A stretch of 33,817 bases of DNA from CAIKHN01 sp964394565 (GTDB lineage Bacteria > Patescibacteriota > Patescibacteriia > UBA9934). Both the position numbers and the translations under genes were made by a program. This document shows, in pieces, positions 7,677 to 13,520 of the stretch. The DNA lies in NCBI GenBank assembly GCA_964394565.1, contig CAYMYA010000009.1:1-33817 (forward strand). The letters are read 5' to 3'. The notes below the pieces were generated by a model. That model ran no database searches and was not told the DNA's origin. It saw only the letters and a list, made by a program, of their open reading frames with translations. Positions within the stretch are counted from its first letter, which is position 1. Each line of letters opens with the position of its first letter.

Positions 7677-9278
7677 TTAGAGCAGCGGCGTGCCCGTCAT
7701 TTCTGGGGGCTGAGGGATACCGAGAATTGCAAGAACGGTCGGGGCAACGTCGGCCAACATCCCGCATGAGGGCATGAGAGAGAGGTCGCCGTTTGGTACG
7801 TCGCCAGCAATAGAAGGCTTCCCTTCGAATTGTTTCCCCACAATCCAAAACGGCACAGGATTCGTAGAATGTTCCTTATCGATATCATGCGTTTGCAAAT
7901 TTAATACTTCTTCCCCATTCCCGTGATCCGCCGTAATACACACCACGCCGTCTTTCGCTAAAACAGCCTCCACAATCCGTCCAACACACGCGTCAACCGT
8001 TTCCACCGCCTTCACGGTGGCGGCAAGGTTTCCGGTATGCCCCACCATGTCCACGTTCGCAAAGTTCGCAATAATCACATCATAATTCTCCCGTCCAACT
8101 TCCTCGACAATTTTTGCAGCAATCGGAAGCGCACTCATCTCCGGCGCTTCTGCATAGGACGACACATGTGGTGACGGAATGAGCACACGATCTTCATGAG
8201 GAAATGGTTTTTCGCGTGTCCCGTTGAAAAAAAAGGTGACGTGAGCATATTTCTCTGTTTCTGCAACATGCAGCTGCACGAACCCAGCATTCGCGATCAC
8301 TTCCCCAAGTGGGTTCGTCACCTTTTCCGGCGCAAAAGCAACGGTGACCGGAAGACCCTCTTCATATTCAGTCATCGTCACAAACACGACATCATGTATC
8401 GGCTCGCGCGGGAACGATTCAAACACCGGCATGACAAATGCCTTGGTGATTTCCCGCGAACGATCTGGCCGAAAATTCCAACAGATCATGGCATCACCGG
8501 GCTTGACCGTTGCAACCGGCTTTCCGTTTTTTTGAATCACGGTCGGGACGAATTCTTCATCATATACTTCCCGCGAATAGGAAAGTTCAATAGCGGCAAG
8601 AGGATCTTCCGTGACTACATCGGACTGCCCCAGCGCGATGGCGTGATACGCTTTCTCGATACGATCCCACCGGTTATCGCGATCCATTGCATAAAATCGT
8701 CCGCATATCGTGGCGAGCCTTCCTACGCCAATCTCCCTCATCCGCGCAAGCGCGTTTTTTATAAAATCGAGCCCGGAATTATACAACGTATCACGGCCGT
8801 CCAATATCGCATGCACCGCAACATCCGCAATGCCATGCTCCTTTGCCATACGGAGTAGTGCGTAACAATGTTCATCGAATCCGTGAACCTTCCCCGACGA
8901 AACGATGCCCATGAGATGCAAGGTTCCTCCTGTCGACTTCACACGTTCCATGGCGTGCAACAACCCAGCATTGCGCTGAAATTCCCCGTTCGCAAGCGCC
9001 TTTGTAAGACGGGGGAGCGTCTGATAGTACACGCGGCCAGCACCAATAGCTAAGTGTCCAACTTCACTATTTCCCATCTCACCCCAATTCAACCCAACTT
9101 CCTCACTCGATGCGCGGAGCGTCATAGACGGATAACGTTGCGTGAGCATGTCAAACGTCGGCGTTTCTGCGCGAGTAATTGCATTCCCCTCTGCATCCGG
9201 CGCAATACCGAAACCGTCTAAAACCAAAAGCACCACGGGCCGTGGTCGTGGAATATTCCCAAATGCTTCAGACGACAT
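7677..9278 (-). CDS. gpmI: 2,3-bisphosphoglycerate-independent phosphoglycerate mutase
   Basis: GpmI interconverts 3- and 2-phosphoglycerate in lower glycolysis, using two manganese ions and a phosphoserine. At 533 residues it is slightly longer than the usual 510-515. The N-terminal metal ligand is D21 in LVLDGFG; the phosphorylated serine is S71 in GEMGNSEVGH; the C-terminal metal cluster includes ITADHGNGEE. With tpiA in the same window it points to an Embden-Meyerhof lower branch. It lies where ftsI would be expected after ftsL. The start ATG (9278) has no Shine-Dalgarno; a TAAAAT hexamer lies 9 nt upstream and a perfect inverted repeat spans the start codon. Confidence 0.95.
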   Translation of the reverse strand: MSSEAFGNIPRPRPVVLLVLDGFGIAPDAEGNAITRAETPTFDMLTQRYPSMTLRASSEEVGLNWGEMGNSEVGHLAIGAGRVYYQTLPRLTKALANGEFQRNAGLLHAMERVKSTGGTLHLMGIVSSGKVHGFDEHCYALLRMAKEHGIADVAVHAILDGRDTLYNSGLDFIKNALARMREIGVGRLATICGRFYAMDRDNRWDRIEKAYHAIALGQSDVVTEDPLAAIELSYSREVYDEEFVPTVIQKNGKPVATVKPGDAMICWNFRPDRSREITKAFVMPVFESFPREPIHDVVFVTMTEYEEGLPVTVAFAPEKVTNPLGEVIANAGFVQLHVAETEKYAHVTFFFNGTREKPFPHEDRVLIPSPHVSSYAEAPEMSALPIAAKIVEEVGRENYDVIIANFANVDMVGHTGNLAATVKAVETVDACVGRIVEAVLAKDGVVCITADHGNGEEVLNLQTHDIDKEHSTNPVPFWIVGKQFEGKPSIAGDVPNGDLSLMPSCGMLADVAPTVLAILGIPQPPEMTGTPLL

Positions 9279-9293
9279 AGTGTCGTCATTTTA
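9271..9293 (-). promoter_or_regulatory. gpmI start-proximal -10 box and inverted repeat over the start codon
   Basis: TAAAAT (minus strand, 9293-9288) ends 9 nt before the gpmI ATG, as in several other genes here. The perfect 7-bp inverted repeat GACGACA / TGTCGTC (9271-9277 and 9281-9287, 3-nt centre) overlaps the start codon. It could be an operator or an RNA hairpin closing the start. No -35 is convincing. Confidence 0.4.
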
Positions 9294-9306
9294 CCACGCA
9301 ACAAAA

Positions 9307-9633
9307 CTATCGAACAGCCACAACATCGGTGTTCGTGTTCACAAATGCTGTTGGCGTCAGAGGTTGCAAACCAAGGAACGCTTCACGAGATTTCACACTT
9401 TGAACTGATCGGAGCTTCGCAATCTGCATGTCGAGCCTGTCACGCTCGTGCCGCAACGTCACGTTCCGGTGTTGTAATTCGCGAATCGTATACCCCTTTG
9501 TTGCTGCCGCGTTCACTTGCCCCACATACAATGTACCGAATGCGAGCATGCACCCAATGGTGAGTACAGAAAGCACACGCGGATTTTTGAGCACGCGCTT
9601 GACGAGCGACAGTCTCCCTCCTACTCCCTCCAT
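9307..9633 (-). CDS. ftsL: FtsL-like septum protein (small bitopic coiled-coil protein)
   Basis: A 108-residue protein with a basic N-terminus, one membrane segment (about 18-40) and a charged heptad region (about 48-78, IRELQHRNVTLRHERDRLDMQIAKL). This is the architecture of FtsL/DivIC, which links FtsB and FtsQ to FtsW-FtsI at the division site. Sequence conservation in this family is low, so the call rests on topology and position right after rsmH in the mraZ-rsmH-ftsL order. The start is certain: AAGGAGG lies six bases upstream, overlapping the stop region of rsmH. Translational coupling with rsmH is likely. The next gene is gpmI, not ftsI. Confidence 0.72.
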   Translation of the reverse strand: MEGVGGRLSLVKRVLKNPRVLSVLTIGCMLAFGTLYVGQVNAAATKGYTIRELQHRNVTLRHERDRLDMQIAKLRSVQSVKSREAFLGLQPLTPTAFVNTNTDVVAVR

Positions 9634-9644
9634 ATGGTTCCTCC

Positions 9645-10499
9645 TTAAATTTTCTCAACAATTCTGAGCTTTGCGCTGCGTGATCTTGGGTTCGTACGTT
9701 GTTCTTCACGCGTCGCCACAATTGGCTTTTTCGTGATCGGCACAAGATCACGCTGTTCCTTGCACCACACTTTCACCAACCGATCTTCAAGTGAATGAAA
9801 TGTGATGATTGCGAACCGTCCACCTGATTTCAACACTGCAGTAATTCCTGCGAGGCCTTTCTCCACCTCTCCAAGCTCGTCGTTGACGACGATGCGTAAC
9901 GCTTGAAACACACGCGTTGCCGGGTGCGTTTTTCCCGTCCGCGGAATGACGCTCGAAATAATCGTCGCGAGTTCCCCGGTGGTCGCAATGCGGTTCACGC
10001 GTCGTGCATCGAACATCGCCTTCGCGACAATCGGTGCACGTGGCTCCTCGCCGTACCGACGGAAAATGGTCGCCAGATCATCGCGACTCCAGGAGTTCAC
10101 GATGTCTGCAGCAGTGAGTTCTTGCCGTACGTCATACCGCATGTCCAGTGGTCCATCGTGCATGAAGGAGAACCCGCGCGATGCGTCGTCGACATGTACA
10201 GAAGAAAATCCGAGATCCACGAGCGCACCGTCGAACGTACCAACGGGATGCGTTGCGATATTGCCAAACGAATCGTGAATGAACGTCACGCGATGGTGAA
10301 ACGCTGTCAGGTGTTCTCGCGCCGTCGCAAGATTGCGATGGTCACGATCAAACGCGACGAGCTCACCGTTCGGTGCTGTGGCCTCAAGGATGAGGCGCGC
10401 ATGACCGCCGAGACCAACGGTCCCATCGAGCACACGTGCCCCGGACTTCAGTGCGAGCCCGTCAATCACCTCGTTCGCGAGTACAGGAATGTGTTGCAT
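9645..10499 (-). CDS. rsmH: 16S rRNA (cytosine-1402-N4)-methyltransferase RsmH
   Basis: RsmH (MraW) methylates N4 of C1402 in the ribosomal P site using S-adenosylmethionine. The 284-residue protein begins with the family hallmark HIPVLANEVIDGL, followed by the SAM-binding motif VLDGTVGLGGHARLIL (23-38), an acidic binding residue in VAFDRD, the LGFSSVHVDD segment, and the late FHSLEDRLVK motif. Length and domain content (methyltransferase fold with a helical insert) are normal. The start is the ATG at 10499, two bases after the mraZ stop, so it is almost certainly coupled to mraZ. It belongs to the shortened division cluster. Confidence 0.96.
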   Translation of the reverse strand: MQHIPVLANEVIDGLALKSGARVLDGTVGLGGHARLILEATAPNGELVAFDRDHRNLATAREHLTAFHHRVTFIHDSFGNIATHPVGTFDGALVDLGFSSVHVDDASRGFSFMHDGPLDMRYDVRQELTAADIVNSWSRDDLATIFRRYGEEPRAPIVAKAMFDARRVNRIATTGELATIISSVIPRTGKTHPATRVFQALRIVVNDELGEVEKGLAGITAVLKSGGRFAIITFHSLEDRLVKVWCKEQRDLVPITKKPIVATREEQRTNPRSRSAKLRIVEKI

Positions 10500-10501
10500 A
10501 C

Positions 10502-10933
10502 CTAGATCCCGAGCTCACCGAGTTTTTCGGCGATGCTCTCTGCGTCCTTCTCTGTTTGTGCCACATACGTTGCCCAACGCTCGGCATCCCACAATTCGAG
10601 GCGCGTGTTAATGCCCACAATGACGACATTTTTCGTAAGCCCTGCATACTGCCGGAGGTATTCCGGAACAATGCAGCGCCCCTGCTTGTCCAATGCCACG
10701 TCCATTGCACCCGCAAGCATGAGTCGGGCGAATGCACGGGCATTGGACTGCCCCAAGGGCAAATCTGCAATTGTTGCTGCGAGTTTGCCCCACTCCTCCA
10801 CGGGGAGCAGGAACAATGAAGAGTCCAAGCCTCGCGTCACGACTGCCCCACGCGCGAGCGCTTCACGAAACTTCATGGGAACGGCAAGCCGTCCTTTGTC
10901 GTCGATGGTGTGGTTGTATTGACCAAGGAACAC
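10502..10933 (-). CDS. mraZ: Transcriptional regulator MraZ
   Basis: MraZ is a ring-forming DNA-binding protein with two SpoVT/AbrB-like domains that regulates its own division-cluster operon. The 143-residue protein starts MFLGQYNHTIDDKGRLAVP, the first DxKGR box, and has the second domain with ALDKQGRCIVPEYLR (about 79-93). Both boxes carry the conserved lysine/glutamine-Gly-Arg turn. The start is a GTG (10931-10933) with no Shine-Dalgarno. Repeats of TGGG spaced by multiples of about ten bases lie upstream (11036-11120), the expected MraZ target, so autoregulation is likely. rsmH and ftsL follow in the same operon. Confidence 0.95.
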   Translation of the reverse strand: MFLGQYNHTIDDKGRLAVPMKFREALARGAVVTRGLDSSLFLLPVEEWGKLAATIADLPLGQSNARAFARLMLAGAMDVALDKQGRCIVPEYLRQYAGLTKNVVIVGINTRLELWDAERWATYVAQTEKDAESIAEKLGELGI

Positions 10934-10951
10934 AGGACAGTCGTATTTAGA

Positions 10952-10998
10952 CCGTCACAAATCATCAGCTCCGACGGGCAACCAATGATTTATGACGG
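10952..10998. promoter_or_regulatory. Inverted repeat in the mraZ leader
   Basis: The arms 10952-10965 and 10985-10998 pair over 14 bp with one mismatch (CGTCACAAATCAT facing ATGATTTATGACG), with a 19-nt centre. It lies between the mraZ start and the MraZ-box region. It could be an operator for a dimeric repressor or an RNA hairpin in the leader. There is no T-tract, so a simple terminator is unlikely. Confidence 0.55.
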
Positions 10999-11035
10999 GG
11001 GAAGAAATCCGAAGCGTAAAGATGAGCTTCATGCC

Positions 11036-11120
11036 CCCACTTCATGCCTAACATCCCCATTCTAACCCACTTTGAAGGTGACTGAACCCATTTTGATGTG
11101 GATAACACACCCCTAACCCA
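11036..11120 (-). promoter_or_regulatory. MraZ-box-like TGGG repeats in helical phase
   Basis: On the minus strand TGGG occurs with its first base at 11120, 11090, 11069, 11059 and 11039, giving spacings of 30, 21, 10 and 20 bp. The best pair reads AAAGTGGG-TTAG-AATGGGG (11073-11055). Known MraZ sites are direct repeats of (AAAG)TGG with a period of about ten. The site lies upstream of mraZ and also overlaps the upstream region of the plus-strand gene promoter at 11127. Confidence 0.6.
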
Positions 11121-11126
11121 CCAATC

Positions 11127-11155
11127 TTCCAATTTTCGGCATTTTCTGCTAGTAT
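11127..11155 (+). promoter_or_regulatory. Promoter for the 194-residue membrane protein
   Basis: An extended -10, TGC-TAGTAT (-10 at 11150-11155), is preceded after 17 nt by a weak -35, TTCCAA (11127-11132). The predicted transcript start near 11162 lies after the earliest in-frame ATG (11154), supporting the downstream start codon at 11214. Confidence 0.6.
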
Positions 11156-11213
11156 GTCCCGGCTCCTTCCCTGCGTTTTAGAGAGCTTCCCACCTCAATA
11201 TCCCCGAGGCGAC

Positions 11214-11798
11214 ATGCCCTCCAACTCTCCGCTTGTTCTTCACCGGATCCTTGCCATCATCCTCATCATCGGCATCATCGTCATCGGCCTCCTCACGCAG
11301 TGCAACGCACCCAAACTGCCCACAGCGTCGGCCGGAGAATCGATCGCGAGCGTACAGAAGGCCGACCCCAACCCAGTCGCAGCGCCCCACAAGGCCGCGA
11401 CCCACCGGATCGAAACCGAGCGCCGCGAGCGAAACGGCGACCTGCTGGCACTCGAAGGACGCACCAGCGCCTTCGAGCGGTGGACGGACGCGAACCGGGA
11501 TCTGTGGGACGCGCTGGATAGCGACATCCAGCATTGTGTGAATAACAAGCACAGCGGGAGTTCCACGTTCGATCCCGAAGCACAGATCAACCTGTGTCTG
11601 AATCTGGCTGAACAGATCAGGGCAGAGCAGGATCAAGCACACGAACACGCCGCTGCGACCGAGGAGCTCGAAGCGTACATCGATGAAACGGGGATTCGGG
11701 GATCCGTCGACCTGGCGCTAGCTCAATGCGCCGCAAACCTGATGGCGCTCGATGTCGAGCTCTCCCCAGAACAGGCACTCCTGCAATGCATCGAGTGA
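11214..11798 (+). CDS. Membrane-anchored protein with duplicated C-x19-C motif
   Basis: Not recognised. The 194-residue protein has one membrane segment (about 9-28) and a long, mostly charged, helical outer part. Two ungapped copies of one motif are visible: residues 108-129 and 172-193, both C-x2-N-x7-[FL]-x-P-E-x2-[IL]-x2-C-[LI], with cysteines 20 residues apart (C108/C128 and C172/C192). This suggests two helical hairpins closed by disulfides outside the membrane. C30 follows the membrane segment, but the preceding glutamine does not fit a lipobox. The start at 11214 has GAGG just upstream and lies after the predicted transcript start. The gene is GC-rich, is oriented against the flanking genes, has its own promoter and terminator, and directly precedes two structured RNA candidates. 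Confidence 0.75.
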   Translation: MPSNSPLVLHRILAIILIIGIIVIGLLTQCNAPKLPTASAGESIASVQKADPNPVAAPHKAATHRIETERRERNGDLLALEGRTSAFERWTDANRDLWDALDSDIQHCVNNKHSGSSTFDPEAQINLCLNLAEQIRAEQDQAHEHAAATEELEAYIDETGIRGSVDLALAQCAANLMALDVELSPEQALLQCIE

Positions 11799-11824
11799 CG
11801 TATCTCACATCCATCCCCTCTCGA

Positions 11825-11847
11825 CCCCGCCGGACGCACCGGCGGGG
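11825..11847 (+). terminator. Terminator of the 194-residue gene
   Basis: A perfect 8-bp GC stem (CCCCGCCG at 11825-11832, CGGCGGGG at 11840-11847) with a 7-nt loop follows the stop codon by 27 nt and is followed by TTGTGCTTT. The next promoter starts seven bases later, so the downstream RNA is transcribed independently. Confidence 0.8.
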
Positions 11848-11853
11848 TTGTGC

Positions 11854-11882
11854 TTTACAAAAAACAGATTTTTTGCTATTAT
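11854..11882 (+). promoter_or_regulatory. Strong sigma70-type promoter of structured RNA A
   Basis: TTTACA (11854-11859), a spacer of exactly 17 nt, and TATTAT (11877-11882) preceded by TGC (extended -10). The predicted start of transcription is near 11889. No translation start with a ribosome binding site follows within a reasonable distance. Confidence 0.8.
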
Positions 11883-11888
11883 TTCTCG

Positions 11889-12855
11889 TCGTCAAGCGAG
11901 TGCTTGCACGACCAGAGTTCACAACGAAACCCCGGAATCACCAATAGGAACAACGCTCCGTTTTCACCTGAGCATGATGAGGGATGCTCAATGGAAACGC
12001 CGAGGACTGCGTTGTTGCGAAGGGTGTGGAAGGAGGAGGTGAAAGGATGGCACCGTATACCAGATAAATCATGAACTTGCACTAACATAAAAACCCCCTC
12101 AAGCCGTACCTCCTGGGACGGCGCCCGCAAGGGTGAACGTGCTGCTCAGCACGTGCTCACTGCCTGAACACGCAGTAAGACGGTCCGCAAGGATCGACCA
12201 GGAACCGTTCGGCGGACACCAGCCCAGTCCGCCGCGCCAAAAGTCCACTCGTGGCATGGAAGCACGTGATCTGCCAAATGTGCAGAGATCGTCCATTGCT
12301 CCACGGGCATACCCCTGAGGAGGGTATGGGATCCTCCGGTGTGGCACCCGGAGAGGAGACGAATCCCGATCAGCGCCCGCCCATCATATACACCAGGGCG
12401 GAAGCGGGTATCGGTATGGCGCACTATGTCACTCCAAGGGGCCCCAAAAATGTTGCCTCCACGTCTGTCACTGGACGGGAGGCGAAGAACTGTAGAGCGG
12501 TACGCTTCGGCGACCCCACATGTGCGTTGACGCTGCACTACGGTGCAGCGAGGTCCATGGCGCAAAGCGTCGACGCCAGTCCGAGAGGATTCGATTCCCT
12601 CTCGCGTGTAGGACAATGTGGGCGAGCTTGAGCTGACGAGCGACGGGACACCCTCGCTCGCCTGAACGGTCAACGACATAATGACCGGAGTAAGATGGTG
12701 CGCTGCGAGAGCAAACCGTCGATACACCGCTCGATGACGAGAAGCCGATACCTTTGCCCTGATGTGTTCTAGGGGCATGGCCGGCTCAGTGACAGGGCGA
12801 AATACGCGCCCACACGAACGCCCGCTACCCTCACCGGTAGCGGGCGTTTCGCATT
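11889..12855 (+). ncRNA. Structured RNA candidate A, about 970 nt, unknown class
   Basis: Between a strong promoter and a strong terminator there is no convincing coding frame, but perfect stems occur almost throughout. Examples: 11949-11956 with 12009-12016, enclosing 11959-11965 with 11993-11999 and 11969-11975 with 11984-11990; 12137-12143 with 12148-12154; 12211-12217 with 12227-12233; 12308-12314 with 12322-12328; 12334-12339 with 12348-12353; 12455-12460 with 12478-12483; 12532-12538 with 12543-12549 (TACG loop); 12579-12588 with 12598-12614 (T-arm-like TTCGATT loop); 12621-12627 with 12656-12662; 12667-12672 with 12682-12687. I find no RNase P, tmRNA or SRP consensus. Long open frames on either strand here lack start signals. 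GOLLD-, ROOL- or OLE-like large RNAs are the nearest concept; identity is unknown. Confidence 0.68.
12817..12852 (+). terminator. Terminator of structured RNA A
   Basis: A perfect 13-bp stem (12817-12829 with 12836-12848) and a 6-nt loop, followed by TTTCGCATT. It closes the transcription unit that starts near 11889. Confidence 0.85.
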
Positions 12856-12923
12856 AAAGAAGCATTCAAGCAGTCTTTCTGTAATTTTCTGCAAAGCAAC
12901 ACATCGAATGACGCGCTTGGCGT

Positions 12924-12952
12924 TTGATTTTTTTTACATTTTCTGCTATCCT
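12924..12952 (+). promoter_or_regulatory. Sigma70-type promoter of structured RNA B
   Basis: TTGATT (12924-12929), a spacer of exactly 17 nt, and TATCCT (12947-12952) preceded by TGC. The stretch ATTTTCTGCTA over the -10 is shared with the promoters at 11150 and 31300. Predicted start is near 12959, exactly where the first hairpin begins. Confidence 0.78.
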
Positions 12953-12958
12953 TATACG

Positions 12959-13495
12959 TCCGTTCTCTTTCCATGAACGGAAACGGGAGGTGGTCAATGA
13001 CCGCCCGAGCTTGATGGCGTAAGGGAAAAGGGTCCTCGCGTAAACCCTCCCTTAGCTAAACGCAACCAACACCACCGCCACTCGTGAGGGGACTGCCCCT
13101 CCGAGCAACACGACTTCGTTGGCGTGGGGGACGGGTCGTGCATATCGCATGCACTACTCAAGAAACCACGCCCGCTTTAGTGGTAAAAGCCGCTTTGGAA
13201 AGAGCGGCATATAGGAGAAGCACCACGGGAATTGGCCCGGAACGAAGCACTGCCCGTTGCTACCAGCCCTTGGCAAGGCATGACCAAAACCGCGGTCAAG
13301 CAACGAGACGCACTCCCAATCGCGATCCCTCAGGGTCGGTTCTCCCCCGGCAGGGGAAGAAATGAAATGCGTCGCGGCAGTGGGGAATCTACGAAATTCC
13401 TGCCGCTGAGACACGGCAGGGAAAAAATTTCAAGGACGAAACAAGGCCCCACGTCTCGCTCGCCCCTCCTATGCACTCGCGTGGGGGGGGCGTTT
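12959..13495 (+). ncRNA. Structured RNA candidate B, about 530 nt, unknown class
   Basis: The transcript would begin with hairpin 12960-12965 / 12975-12980, followed by many others: 13020-13025 with 13049-13054 enclosing 13030-13033 with 13044-13047; 13081-13084 with 13102-13105 enclosing 13086-13091 with 13096-13101; 13138-13143 with 13149-13154; 13189-13196 with 13201-13208 closed by a GGAA tetraloop (GNRA class); 13374-13379 with 13401-13406 enclosing 13384-13388 with 13396-13400. The 3' end is probably the GC stem 13447-13453 / 13480-13486. No ribosome-binding site or plausible protein is present. Conserved boxes of RNase P RNA, tmRNA and SRP RNA were looked for and not found. It follows RNA A in the same orientation with its own promoter. 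Confidence 0.65.
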
Positions 13496-13520
13496 CCATT
13501 CCCATATTTGTACAACCACA

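Noticed and set aside
11286..11303. The 194-residue protein as a lipoprotein
   Set aside because: The cysteine after the membrane segment is preceded by glutamine, which does not fit the lipobox rule.
12579..12614. A tRNA or tmRNA T arm in RNA A
   Set aside because: The TTCGATT loop and stem look like a T arm, but there is no acceptor stem, D arm or CCA around it.
12251..12631. A 126-codon plus-strand frame within RNA A
   Set aside because: No Shine-Dalgarno, no promoter near it, and a sequence typical of a shadow frame in GC-rich structured DNA.
12146..12778. A 210-codon open frame on the minus strand within RNA A
   Set aside because: It has no ribosome-binding site, runs against a strong promoter-terminator pair, has an odd composition and coincides with dense hairpins.
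11889..13495. RNase P RNA, tmRNA or SRP RNA as the identity of RNA A or B
   Set aside because: I looked for the conserved GAGGAAAGTCC and ACAGAA boxes, a tRNA-Ala-like end with CCA and tag frame, and the GGAAGGAAGC loop. None is present. RNA B has GTAAGGGAAAAGGG, faintly like an RNase P segment, but the rest does not fit.
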